From positions 398,418-462,417 of the forward strand of contig CAWBYL010000002.1 in NCBI GenBank assembly GCA_963793025.1: a DNA stretch of 64,000 bases, read 5' to 3'. Each line of letters starts with the position of its first letter. Position 1 is the stretch's first letter. Shown in pieces: positions 55,639 through 64,000 of the stretch. Below the pieces are notes generated by a model. That model was given only the letters and a program-made list of their open reading frames with translations. It did not search any database and was not told where the DNA came from. Both the position numbers and the translations under genes were made by a program. Source of the stretch: CAWBYL01 sp963793025 (GTDB lineage Bacteria > Actinomycetota > Acidimicrobiia > Acidimicrobiales > Acidimicrobilacustridaceae).

Positions 55639-57037
55639 ATGCAGTCGGGGGCCATGGGCGCCTCGAACACCGATCTCCTGGGGGACGATGTGACCGAAGA
55701 TCAGCAGGGCGACGCCAGCGGCGCGGGCGGCGAGTTCGTCGACCGGATGTTCCCACCGCCAGCGGATCCCGGCATCGCTCGCGAGGACCGGGCGGCCAGC
55801 ACCGTCGACCACGGCACCGACACGGCACCTGAGCAGTCGGGCAACACCAACTGGTACGAGGGCGGCGGCCGCATCGGCGAGCGAGCCCGCAAGGACATCG
55901 TGATCTATCCGCCGACCCGCGGTCTGCAGACCCAGGGCGACCCCTTCGAGCCGGTCAAGATCGGGATCCTCGTCGACATGGACATCGGCCAGTTGCTGGC
56001 CGACTGGATCGACCCCACCATCCTCGCCATCGAGGACGCCCTGAACGAGGGCGTGTACGACCGGCCGGTGCAGATCGTGGTGGCCGACGCCCGGGGACTG
56101 CCCCGCGAGAACTACCTCAAGTGCCGACAGGGCTACGAGTGGCTGGTCGACCAGGGTTGCGTCGTGGTCCTCGGCCCGATGATCTCCGACAACTGCCTCC
56201 AGCTGCAGGACCTCATCAACGAGCGGAAGTGCTCGGCCATCGGTTGGACGGGTGCCTGGAGGTTCGCCTCCGAGTACTGCTTCACCATCGCCAACGGCGA
56301 CGTGCCCACCGAGGGAGTGATGTGCGCCCAGTGGCTCGCCGGTCAGGGCCACGAGAAGGTCGGGCTGTTCTGGGAGCAGGGCTCCTCGGGACGGCGACTA
56401 CGCGGACTTCTTCCGTGAGGAGGCGCAGCGGCTGGGCATGACCGTCACCCGTGACGTGAAGCTCGGCCCGAACCCTCGTGGCCTCACCGAGCATCTACGG
56501 GCCATGCGCGACCAGGGCACCGAGGCGATCTACTACGGCGGCTACGGGTACGCGACGTTCCACTTCGCCCGAGCCTTCAAGGAGCTCGCCTGGGATCCGC
56601 CCCGCGTCATGGGCACCGCCTTCATGTTCTATTCGAACACCAACGAGTGGGCCGAAGGTCTCGAGGGCTGGCACGGTGTCGATCAGCTGGGTGAGGACGG
56701 CACCAACCCGAACTACGAGGCCATGATCGACCGCTTCCAGAAGCGGTTCGGTCGCACCTCCAAGAACGTGGTCGTCGCGCTCTCCTACGACACGGCCCGC
56801 GTGGCCATCCACGGCATCGCCAACGCGGCCATGGCCACCCCCGAGGAGGTCAAGCTCGGGATCGAGCGCATCCGCTGGATGCCGGCCACCAACGGCGGGC
56901 CCGCCACGTACGTGCAGTTCGGCCCCTATGACCACAAGGGCTACAAGGGCGACTTCCTCACCATCCGCGAGCTGCGCGGCGGCGAGCTGCGGTTCGACGG
57001 CTACCACCGACCCGAGTTCCCCTCGAACCGGGACTGA
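55639..57037 (+). pseudogene. ABC-type ligand-binding protein (Peripla_BP_6) without signal peptide, one frame break
   Basis: The first frame (55639-56418) covers a hydrophilic N-terminus of about 95 residues and lobe 1 (VKIGILVDMDIGQLLADW... to FWEQGSSG); the second (to 57037) continues with DYADFFREEAQRLGM and lobe 2 (AIYYGGYGYATFHFARAF, VVVALSYDTARVA). The break is near 56390 and needs one base removed or two added. The fold is that of branched-chain amino-acid or amide-binding proteins, but no signal or lipobox exists, so it would stay in the cytoplasm, like the sensor AmiC. No ABC permease is adjacent. Confidence 0.7.
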
Positions 57038-57100
57038 CCATCCGGACCCTGACCCGGGTCCGCGAACTCGACGCCCCCGTGCGGGGCCGGGGAGGCAGTG

Positions 57101-57928
57101 ATGAAGGCTGATGCATTCCGCTTCGACGGCAAGCGGGCCCTCGTGGTCGGCGGCGCCACCGGCATGGGCGCGGCCACGGCCGAGCTCGTCCAGGATCTGG
57201 GCGGCGAGGTCGTCGTGATGGACTTCGCCCCTGTCACCCTCGACGGGGTGAAGGCCATCTCCCTCGACCTCCGCGACAAGGCCGGCATCGACGCCGCCGT
57301 CGATGAGTGTGGCGGTCCGATCCATGCCCTGTTCTCGTGCGCCGGCGCGGCGGACGGCACACCGGGGATCGAGAAGATCAACTTCATCGGTCACCGCCAC
57401 CTCATCGACCGGTGCATCGAGCAGGGGTTCCTCGGGGCCGGCTCGGCCATCGGGATGATCTCGTCCACCGCTGGTCTGGCCTGGGAGAAGAACCTCGAGA
57501 AGGTGCTCGACTACCTCGCCACCCCCGACTTCGACTCGGCGGCGGCCTGGATCGAGGCCCACCCCGACACGGCCGACTACATGTGGAGCAAGCAGGCCGT
57601 GTGCGGCTACGTGGCCAGTCGGGCGGGCGAGATGCTGCAGCGCGGCATCCGCCTCAACGCCATCATGCCGGGGCCCACCGACACGCCCCTGGCCCGTTCC
57701 CAGGAGGACCTGTGGTTGGGCTTCGGCACCGACTACCGCGACGAGGTCGGGGTGAAGGCGTCCACACCCGACGAGCAGGCTGGGCCGCTCGTCTTCCTGT
57801 GCAGTGACGCTGCGGTGTACGTCAACGGCGTCACCATGATCACCGACGCCGGCTACGTCAGCGCCGGCGTCACCGGCTCCTTCCCGGCGGCCACGCCGGT
57901 GGTCGACTTCCTCCGCGGCAACTACTGA
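57101..57928 (+). CDS. Short-chain dehydrogenase/reductase
   Basis: 275-aa SDR with GGATGMGAA cofactor motif, CAGAAD, catalytic S in ISSTAG and Y-x3-K in DYMWSKQAV. An insertion between the serine and tyrosine (about 35 residues) is like that of 3-alpha-hydroxysteroid dehydrogenase-type SDRs. The GTG three bases earlier is in frame; ATG 57101 is preferred with GGGAGG upstream. End of the catabolic island. Confidence 0.86.
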   Translation: MKADAFRFDGKRALVVGGATGMGAATAELVQDLGGEVVVMDFAPVTLDGVKAISLDLRDKAGIDAAVDECGGPIHALFSCAGAADGTPGIEKINFIGHRHLIDRCIEQGFLGAGSAIGMISSTAGLAWEKNLEKVLDYLATPDFDSAAAWIEAHPDTADYMWSKQAVCGYVASRAGEMLQRGIRLNAIMPGPTDTPLARSQEDLWLGFGTDYRDEVGVKASTPDEQAGPLVFLCSDAAVYVNGVTMITDAGYVSAGVTGSFPAATPVVDFLRGNY

Positions 57929-58016
57929 CGACCGGCGCGCACCGTCTCCAGGCGATCGGGTCGACGGCCTCCGACAGGCTCTTCCCGATTCGGCTCCCGA
58001 GGTCCACGATGGGTGG

Positions 58017-58730
58017 ATGAGCCGTCTCTCTGTTCGCGTGGTCGTCGGGGTGTCGGCGCTGCTGGTGATCCTGGCATCGTGCGGATCGGGAGGATCCACG
58101 TCGACGAGCGCGTCCAGCACCCCTGAGACGTCGACGGCCCAGTCCGCTTCGCCGGCCGCCCAGCCCGAGACAGCGGTGTGGCCGTTTGCCGCCTCATCGC
58201 CGGGCTTCACGGATCCCGTTGCCGCGGCGCGGTCTTTCGCCGTGGACTACGTGGGTTTCGTCGATCCGTTGGTCGGTGCCTTCCAGGGTGGAGACAGCCA
58301 GTCCGGTGAGGTGCCGGTACAGGCGCGCGCCGGTGGGTCGGTCACGACGGTCTTCGTTCGGAAGCTCACGTCCGCTCAGACCTGGTGGGTGCTGGGCGCG
58401 TCGAACCCGAGCATCCAGATCACCTCACCGGCCGCGCTGGCCGCCATCTCGTCGCCGGTGATGCTGTCTGGTCAGAGCACGGCCTTCGAGGCGACCGTGA
58501 ACGTCGAGATACGCCAGGACGACACCCTCGTGCCGCTCGGTGAGGATTTCGTGATGGGTGGGTCCATGGGTGATCTGGGCCCGTTCTCGAAGGCCGTGTC
58601 GTTCAACGTGCCGAGCGCGGCAGGCGGCGCAGTCGTGCTCGAGACGCGGTCGCCCGAGGACGGGAACGTGTCGGAGGCCAGCGTCGTCCGTGTGGCCTTC
58701 GCCGGCGTGGCACCTCGGGCCACCGGCTAG
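58017..58730 (+). CDS. Lipoprotein with C-terminal Gmad2 immunoglobulin-like domain
   Basis: 237 aa: signal peptide with lipobox LAS-C22, a Ser/Thr/Ala-rich linker (about 23-55), a central domain (about 60-135: FAVDYVGFVDPLVGAF...) and a C-terminal beta-sandwich (ITSPAALAAISSPVMLSGQS to the end), the pattern of the Gmad2 domain found in spore-germination and cell-envelope proteins. Function unknown; probably anchored outside the membrane. No operon partner. Confidence 0.75.
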   Translation: MSRLSVRVVVGVSALLVILASCGSGGSTSTSASSTPETSTAQSASPAAQPETAVWPFAASSPGFTDPVAAARSFAVDYVGFVDPLVGAFQGGDSQSGEVPVQARAGGSVTTVFVRKLTSAQTWWVLGASNPSIQITSPAALAAISSPVMLSGQSTAFEATVNVEIRQDDTLVPLGEDFVMGGSMGDLGPFSKAVSFNVPSAAGGAVVLETRSPEDGNVSEASVVRVAFAGVAPRATG

Positions 58731-58777
58731 CAGTCGGGGCAGCGTCGGCCCTCGGCCTGCGGCGCGGGGCCAGACGA

Positions 58778-58837
58778 GCAACAAAAGGTTGCGTTAGCGA
58801 CCACTCCGGGGTATCTTCATGTGCAACCAAACGTTGC
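58778..58837 (+). promoter_or_regulatory. Promoter with duplicated perfect operator for the SRPBCC-arsR operon
   Basis: Two inverted repeats with identical arms, GCAAC-n5-GTTGC, lie at 58778-58792 and 58823-58837, centres 45 bases apart. Between them TTGCGT (58789-58794) and TATCTT (58812-58817) form a -35/-10 pair with a 17-base spacer. The upstream operator overlaps the -35 and the downstream one the transcript start, the classic position for repression by the ArsR protein encoded in the operon. Confidence 0.75.
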
Positions 58838-58853
58838 GGAAAGAGGAGGACCC

Positions 58854-59318
58854 ATGGAGTACGGATCCATCGAACGCGAGATCCACATCGACGCCTCGCC
58901 CGAGATCGTGTTCGACGTCGTCAGCACCGCCGAGCACGTCCGGGAGTGGTGGCCCGACGACGCCACCTTCGAGACGGCCCCCGGAGCGGTGGGTCAACTC
59001 GTCTTCGGCGAGAAGGACGACCCGGCCAAGGGGGTGGCGCTGCTGACGGTGGTCGAGGTCGACCGCCCGCGGCTGTTCTCGTTCCGCTGGATCCACGGCC
59101 CCGAGGAGGTCGCCGCCCCGGGGAACTCGCTGCTCGTGACCTTCGAGCTGACGCCGTCTGGCGGCGGCACCACCCTGCGGATGACCGAGGTCGGTTTCCG
59201 GGAGATGGGCTGGGAGGTGGCCGTGCTCGAGGAGGCCTACGCCGAGCACGTCCAGGGTTGGGACCACTTCATCCCGCGGCTGGGCGAGTACGTCACCCGC
59301 CTCGTGTCCACGCCATGA
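58854..59318 (+). CDS. SRPBCC/AHSA1-domain protein
   Basis: 154-aa START-like hydrophobic-pocket protein (IEREIHIDASPEIVFDVV, EVDRPRLFSFRW, GWDHFIPRLGEYV). These proteins bind small hydrophobic ligands and in actinobacteria often pair with ArsR regulators. AAGAGGAGG at 5 bases before the ATG. It overlaps arsR by four bases (ATGA). The ligand is unknown. Confidence 0.85.
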   Translation: MEYGSIEREIHIDASPEIVFDVVSTAEHVREWWPDDATFETAPGAVGQLVFGEKDDPAKGVALLTVVEVDRPRLFSFRWIHGPEEVAAPGNSLLVTFELTPSGGGTTLRMTEVGFREMGWEVAVLEEAYAEHVQGWDHFIPRLGEYVTRLVSTP

Positions 59319-59665
59319 GCATCGTCGTCGACGACGACCTCTGGTCGGCGATCGGCGAGCCGACGCGCCGGCGCATGCTGGACCTGCTGCTGAACGACGG
59401 GCCGGGAACGGCCACGTCGCTCAGCGAGCAGCTGCCGGTCACCCGCCAGGCCGTGGCCAAGCACCTGGGCGTGCTCGACCGCGTGGGCCTGGTCCACGTG
59501 ACGCCGACGGGTCGGGAGATGCGGTACCGGGTCGATCCGAGCCAGCTCGCTCGGGCCGTGGAGCAGCTCGCCGCGGTGGGGTCGACCTGGGATCGCCGGC
59601 TGGAACGGATCAAGCGCATCGCCGAGGCGATCGAGCGCGAACAGAAGACGAAGGGGAAGACGTGA
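59315..59665 (+). CDS. ArsR-family transcriptional regulator
   Basis: 116-aa winged-helix repressor. The N-terminal DDDLWSAIGEPTRRRMLDLLL and the recognition region LPVTRQAVAKHLGVLDRVGLV are typical; no metal-binding cysteines are present, so it is not a metal sensor of the SmtB/ArsR kind. Stop and start overlap both SRPBCC genes. It most likely binds the paired GCAAC-n5-GTTGC operator of its own operon. Confidence 0.88.
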   Translation: MSIVVDDDLWSAIGEPTRRRMLDLLLNDGPGTATSLSEQLPVTRQAVAKHLGVLDRVGLVHVTPTGREMRYRVDPSQLARAVEQLAAVGSTWDRRLERIKRIAEAIEREQKTKGKT

Positions 59666-60109
59666 TGGTGGACATCCTGCACAAGGTGGGCGTGAGCTCG
59701 GCCTCAGCCGACGAGGTGTACGCCGCCCTGACCACGCTCGAGGGCCTCTCGGGCTGGTGGGCGACCGACACGACCGGGGACCCCGGCATCGGTGGCGTGC
59801 TGAAGTTCCAGTTCGATGCCGGGAGCATCGACATGGAGGTCGCGCGAGCTCGATCGGGGCAAGCGGGTGCGCTGGGCGGTCTCCGACGGGCCGCCGGAGT
59901 GGATCGGCACCACGGTGACGTGGGAGCTCCGCGAGGACGGCGACTGGACGACCGTCCTCTTCGCCCACGAGGGCTGGAAGGAGCCGGTGGAGTTCATGCG
60001 CCACTGCAGCACCAAGTGGGGTGTGTTCCTCATGAGCCTCAAGGCGCTCGTCGAGACGGGCGAGGGTGCCCCCGACCCTCGTGACGTGAAGGTCGACAGC
60101 TGGAACTGA
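59665..60109 (+). pseudogene. Second SRPBCC/AHSA1-domain protein, one frame break
   Basis: First frame MVDILHKVGVSSASADEVYAAL to FDAGSIDMEV; second frame from ELDRGKRVRWAVSDGPPEW to the stop at 60109. The break lies at about 59841-59850 and needs one base removed. Joined, the product is an ordinary 147-residue SRPBCC protein. ATG 59665 shares its A with the arsR stop. Either a base error or recent inactivation. Confidence 0.65.
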
Positions 60110-60130
60110 GCGCCCTGCGGTCGGCGGTCA

Positions 60131-60159
60131 TCGGGGGGCCAGCGGCGCTGGCCCCCCGA
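60131..60159 (+). terminator. Perfect 13-bp GC hairpin after the SRPBCC-arsR operon
   Basis: Arms TCGGGGGGCCAGC and GCTGGCCCCCCGA around a GGC loop, 21 bases after the stop. No T-tract follows; a terminator role is inferred. Confidence 0.65.
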
Positions 60160-60229
60160 CCGCCCCGATCCGGCTTGAGCGCTCCACTTGATGCGACGGA
60201 TCGAGATCTTCACTGTCATACCCCCTGGG

Positions 60230-60242
60230 TACTTTTGAGACC
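60230..60242 (+). promoter_or_regulatory. Leaderless-type -10 of the DUF222-HNH gene
   Basis: TACTTT (60230-60235) ends 7 nt before the ATG at 60243 and no ribosome site is present. No clear -35. Confidence 0.4.
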
Positions 60243-61606
60243 ATGAGTTCGCAGGGTCAAAACGGGGCCACGAGGCCTGTGGGGGACGGCACGGGGCGAG
60301 CTTCGTCGCTCGCCGACGACCTGTGCGACGTGGTCGGAGGCTTCGATCCCGACCTCGTCCTGGCCCGAGACGCGTCTGCCCTCGTCGGCGTCTTCGACCG
60401 CATCGAGCGGCTGGGCGCGGCGGGCAAGGCACTGGCGGCCCGGCGGGTCGCGGCCACCGATCTGTGGAAGCGCGGCGGGCACCGGTCTCCCGCCCACTGG
60501 CTCGCCACCACTACCGGCATGTCGGTGTCGGACGCGGTCCGGCTCCTCCAGGTGGCCGAGGCCACCGAGTCGGCACCGACCACCCTCGAGGCCTTCAGGG
60601 GAGGCGAGGTCTCACCCAAGCAGGCCCACGCCGCGGCGACGGCCGAGAAGGTCGCTCCTGAGCAGGGCGTCGCCATCCTCGACAAGGCCCGCTCCGGGCG
60701 GGCGTCGGTCAAGGAGCTACAGGACGAATCCACCCGGATCGTCCACGCCGCATCCGGTGAGACCGATGCCGAGAAGACGGCACGCCTGTACCGGCAGCGA
60801 TCGGTGCGTTTCGGTGCCAACGCCGACGGTTCGGGCTGGGGCCACTGGAACCTCCCGCCGGCCGACCATCAGCGGTTGGTCTCCCTGCTGACCGAGCGCC
60901 GAACGAACATCTTCACCACTGCTCGTCGCGCCGGGCGGCGTGAACCCGACGACGCCTACCTGGCCGACGCCCTCGTCGAGCTGGCCGAGGACGTCGCCGA
61001 CGGCGCGCGCAGGTCGTCACCGCACCGCCCGCGCACGGATGCCCCCGACTCCGGTGGCGAGTGGTCCTTCGCCAAGGTGATCGTCCGGGCCGACCTCACC
61101 GCGCTCGATCGGGGAGACGTCGCTCCTGGCGAGGTCTGCGAGATCGCCGGCCATGGCCCGACCACGGTCGAGTCGGTGTGGCGGATGATCGACGGCGGCG
61201 CCTTCGTCGCCGGGATCACCACCGCGGCACCGAGATCGAACACGTCGTCCACCTCGGTCGCCAGCCGACAGTGCTCCAGCGCACCGCCCTCGACTGGTTG
61301 GGAGGGGGTACGTGCGTGATCGAGGGCTGTACCAGCACCCTGCGCCAGGAGATCGACCACGTCGACGAGTGGTCGAGCACCAAGCGCACGACGCTGAGCA
61401 AGTTGGCGGCGCCGTGCGGCTTCCACCACGACCTCAAGACCCATCGTGGCTACCGCTTCGGTGAGCGCCTGGCCAACGGCAAGCGTCGGCTCATCGCACC
61501 GGCGGATCCCTCCCCACCGAGCGGGTCGGCCGACGGGGTGCACCAGTTGGCAGGGGCGGGTGACGGCGCTCTCGTCGAACAGGGCGACCTGTTCGACACC
61601 GGCTGA
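60243..61606 (+). pseudogene. DUF222 / HNH-endonuclease (13E12-type) protein, one frame break
   Basis: The first frame holds the DUF222 domain (LAARRVAATDLWKRGGHRSP..., VSDAVRLLQVAEATES); register is lost near 61225 after MIDGGAFVAGITTA, and the second frame continues with EIEHVVHLGRQPT, then the HNH module CVIEGCTSTLRQEIDHVDEW and CGFHHDLKTHRGY. Family proteins of about 450 aa occur in many copies in actinobacteria, some as mobile REP13E12 elements. Flanking direct repeats were not seen. Confidence 0.75.
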
Positions 61607-61652
61607 TTCGTCGCCGCCGACGGCCGAGGCGGAAGGTCACCGACCGATCGGG

Positions 61653-63269
61653 TCAGGACTCCTGGAGCGAGGCGAGGCCCTCGTCGCGCAGCTCGAACTT
61701 GAGCACCTTGTTGCTGGCGTTGAGCGGCAGCGCGTCGACGATCCGCACGTGGCGCGGCACCTTGTAGTTGGCCATCTGCTCGCGGCACCACGCGATCAGC
61801 TCGGCCTCGTCGAGCGTGGTGCCCGGACGCAGCACGACGAAGGCCATGCCCACCTCGCCCATGCGGTGGTCGGGCACGCCGACGACGGCGACCTGGCTCA
61901 CTGCCGGGTGGCGCAGGATCACGTTCTCGATCTCGGCCGGGTAGGCGTTGAACCCGCCGACGATGAACATGTCCTTGATGCGGTCGGTGATCGTGACGTT
62001 GCCGTCGTCGTCCATCACCGCCGATGTCGCCGGTGTGCAGCCAGCCGTCGGCGTCGATGGTCTCGGCGGTGGCCTCCGGGTCGTCGAAGTAGCCCTTCAT
62101 CACGTTGTAGCCCCGCACGACCACCTCGCCCGGCTCGCCCCGGGGCACCTCGGCGCCGTCGCTCGTCGACGACCTGCACCTCGACGTCGGGGATGGCGCG
62201 CCCGGCGGTGTGGGAGATGGTCTCGGGGTCGTCGTCGTGGCGGCACATGGTGGCGATGCCGGTGGCCTCGGTGAGCCCGTAGCCGGTGACGATGGTCTTG
62301 AAGGTCAGCTCCTCGCGCATGCGGCGGATCATCTCGACGGGGACGGCGGCGGCGCCGGTGACCGACAGCCGCAGCGTCGAGAGGTCGAACGTGTCGAGGT
62401 CGGGATGGTCGAGGATCGTCTGGTAGATCGCCGGCGGCCCGGGGAGCATCGTGACCTTCTCCTCCTCGACCCGCTTCATCACCGCCGGCACGTCGAACAC
62501 GGCGTGGGGGATGATCGTGGCGCCCTTGAGGAGCAGGCCAGGATCCCGGCCTTGAGCCCGAAGGCGTGGAAGAACGGGTTGACGATCAGGTAGCGGTCGC
62601 CCTCCTCGAGCCCGACCACCGTCGGACCAGGCGCGTAGGCCCGCACGCGAGCGCCGTGGCGCGAGCATGGCGCCCTTCGGCGCGCCGGTGGTGCCCGAGG
62701 TGAACAAGATGTCGGCGAGGTCGTCGGGGCCGATGGCGGCGGCCCGTGCCGGCGGCGGCTCGGCGTCGACCTGCGTCGGCGCCGGCCGAGGAAGTCGGTC
62801 CAGGCGACGGTGTCGTCCGCTGGCCGGGCCCCGCAGCACCACGATCTGCTCGAGGTGGGGACGCTCGCCGCGGTCGCCGAGCAGCTCGACGTAGTCGGTG
62901 TCGAGGAAGTCGGTGACCGTGAACAGCATGCGGGCCCGGCGAGCTGTTGAGCACGTAGGCGGCCTCGGGGCCCTTGAAGCGGGTGTTGAGGGGGACGAGC
63001 ACGCGCCCCGGCCCGGTGGATCGCCGAGCGCGGCGACGACCCACTCGGCGAAGTTCGGGCGCCCAGATGGCGACCCGGTCGCCGGGCTCGATGCCGCTGG
63101 CGACCAGCGGCCCGGGCCGCCTCGTCGACGGCGGCGAGCAGCTCGGAGAAGTCGAGGCGGAGATCGCCGTCGACGAGAGCCTCGAGGGATCCGAACAGCC
63201 GGGCGGCGCGGTCGAGGCGCCGGCCGCCGTGGTCGGAAGGTCGTCGGGCTCTGTGATCTCGTCACTCAC
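61653..63269 (-). pseudogene. FadD3-like acyl-CoA ligase, many frame breaks
   Basis: Pieces of one AMP-forming ligase appear in all three minus-strand frames: VSDEITEPDDL (GTG 63269), SLEALVDGDLRLDF, VASGIEPGDRVAIWAP, NFAEWVVAALG, VLVPLNTRFKGPEAAYVLNSS, ARMLFTVTDFLD, DILFTSGTTGAPKGAML, NPFFHAFGLKAGIL, GYGLTEATGIATMCRHDD, GEVVVRGYNVMKGYFDDPE, and the C-terminal DRIKDMFIVGGFNAYPAEIE to NASNKVLKFELRD. About ten register changes are needed. Resemblance is to FadD3-type ligases that activate the steroid C/D-ring propionate (HIP); that specificity is tentative. Confidence 0.6.
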
Positions 63270-63329
63270 GCTCGTGGTTCCCCCTACGTCATCGTGGGCC
63301 TCGTCGCGGCGGACGGCCGTCGCGAGATC

Positions 63330-63342
63330 GGATATTTGATCG
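63330..63342 (-). promoter_or_regulatory. AT-rich motif upstream of the FadD3-like gene
   Basis: GGATATTTGATCG fits the 13-base pattern of the other five sites; ATATTTGAT is shared exactly with 49077-49089. It lies 61 bases before the ligase start in the otherwise featureless gap 63270-63488. Confidence 0.45.
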
Positions 63343-63488
63343 ACTGTAGCGATGCGACCTGGGTGGCGACGACGGAGGTCGGCGCCGGGAGAGGCGCAAC
63401 GGTCAGGCCGGATGCTAGGCGCCCGCCGGGCCCCGATCCCACGGTGCGGGGATGGCGCGGGTGAGCGGCCGACGGGTGCGGCCGCGGG

Positions 63489-64000
63489 TCAGCGGCCCTC
63501 GGCCAGACGGCGCTGCAGAGCGGCGACGCGCTCGGACAGCTCGGGCCGGGCCAGCGACCACGCCTGAGCCTCGAGCTCGAGGGCGACGGACTCGTCGGCG
63601 TCGGTGACGGCGAGGGATGCGTCGAGCGATGCCTTGGCCCGGACCATGACCTCCTGCGGGCGCCCGGCGGCCCGCCGTCCGAGCTTCACGGCGGTGGCCA
63701 GGAGCTCGTCGGACGGCACGCAGCGCCAGGCCAGGCCCTTGGCCTCGGCCTCGATGCCGTCGAGTACGTCCCCGCAGAGCGAGAGCGCCGCCGCCCCCTG
63801 GCGCCCGACCCGCTGCTCCAGACGCCACAGCTGTCCACCGCCGGGATGGATCCCCAGGTCGAGGAGGCGAGGATCGAACCGGGCCCGGGGCGTGGCCAGG
63901 ATGACGTCGCAGGCCAGGGGCAGGTTCACGCCGGCCCCCAATGCGGGGCCGTCCACGGCGGCGATGGTGACGACCGGTGCACGGGCGAGGGCGAGGACGC
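63489..64000 (-). CDS. Enoyl-CoA hydratase family protein (5' end outside the window)
   Basis: The frame is open to the window edge, so the start is missing. Visible: APVVTIAAVDGPALGAGVNLPLACDVILA (oxyanion loop; written in part as GPALGAGVNLPLACD), the FDPRLLDLGIHPGGGQLWRLE catalytic loop and the helical C-terminal domain. Typical crotonase. Same strand as the FadD3-like ligase downstream, with a 219-base gap. Confidence 0.85.
   Translation of the reverse strand, partial: VLALARAPVVTIAAVDGPALGAGVNLPLACDVILATPRARFDPRLLDLGIHPGGGQLWRLEQRVGRQGAAALSLCGDVLDGIEAEAKGLAWRCVPSDELLATAVKLGRRAAGRPQEVMVRAKASLDASLAVTDADESVALELEAQAWSLARPELSERVAALQRRLAEGR

Noticed and set aside
60243..61606. The DUF222-HNH gene as an active homing or mobile element
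   Set aside because: No flanking direct repeats, no interrupted host gene and a broken frame; nothing shows mobility.
63270..63488. A small gene or RNA in the last intergenic gap
   Set aside because: Only the AT-rich motif at 63330-63342 was seen; no open frame with a ribosome site and no convincing fold.

Overview
The window is a contiguous piece of a high-GC (roughly 70%) actinobacterial chromosome. Three things support this: the pbpA-pknB-trpG-crgA cell-division neighbourhood at the left end; the actinobacterial cytochrome bcc-aa3 set (diheme QcrC, three-helix Rieske QcrA, four-helix subunit IV); and lineage-typical families (two-gene TrkA, luciferase-like oxidoreductase of the F420 type, maleylpyruvate-isomerase-like protein, DUF222-HNH protein). 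The abundance of acyl-CoA dehydrogenases, hydratases and short-chain dehydrogenases, together with the gene order, would suit an Acidimicrobiia-type organism, but that placement is an inference. No tRNA, rRNA, CRISPR array, prophage or insertion sequence was seen. No gene-free stretch exceeds 300 bases; the longest are 19783-20012 (riboswitch-like leader), 63270-63488 (one AT-rich motif, otherwise nothing) and 28021-28216 (repeat island).

Layout. 1-4.4 kb: peptidoglycan and division genes (pbpA, PASTA kinase pknB, crgA) with trpG. 4.4-6.8 kb: small genes and a thiolase that lacks one catalytic cysteine. 6.8-14.7 kb: a divergent respiratory block, ctaG-ctaC-ctaD-ctaF leftward and ctaE-qcrC-qcrA-qcrB rightward, which together encode the cytochrome bcc-aa3 supercomplex. 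14.7-18.3 kb: a leftward zwf, histidine phosphatase and sugar transporter set. 18.4-23.2 kb: two TrkA-type K+ regulatory proteins, then a P2-type cation ATPase preceded by a probable yybP-ykoY (Mn2+) riboswitch. 23.2-26.3 kb: a broken maleylpyruvate-isomerase-like gene, a cyclopropane-fatty-acid synthase and a SpoU rRNA methyltransferase.

26.3-57.9 kb is a large catabolic island for an unidentified CoA-activated, probably polycyclic or branched, substrate. It contains four acyl-CoA dehydrogenases (two adjacent and probably heteromeric), three enoyl-CoA hydratases in one operon (two of them tandem paralogs sharing a nearly identical 3' half), a thiolase, an AMP-forming acyl-CoA ligase, three SDRs, an alcohol and an aldehyde dehydrogenase, a P450, an arylsulfatase, a flavin-dependent luciferase-like oxidoreductase, a hot-dog dehydratase, an acetoacetate-decarboxylase-like protein, hydrolases and an ABC-type ligand-binding protein. 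Many of its promoters carry a shared AT-rich 13-bp motif, and several start codons sit 6-7 nt behind a TAnnnT hexamer, as expected for leaderless transcripts. Two MarR regulators each sit beside an inverted repeat.

57.9-64 kb: an orphan Gmad2-domain lipoprotein, a SRPBCC-ArsR-SRPBCC operon with a duplicated perfect operator, a DUF222-HNH gene, a FadD3-like ligase and a truncated enoyl-CoA hydratase. Reading-frame breaks concentrate in the last 8.5 kb, and the FadD3-like ligase needs about ten frame changes. Because protein conservation continues through each break, sequencing or assembly error is at least as likely as real decay, and function should be judged with that in mind.
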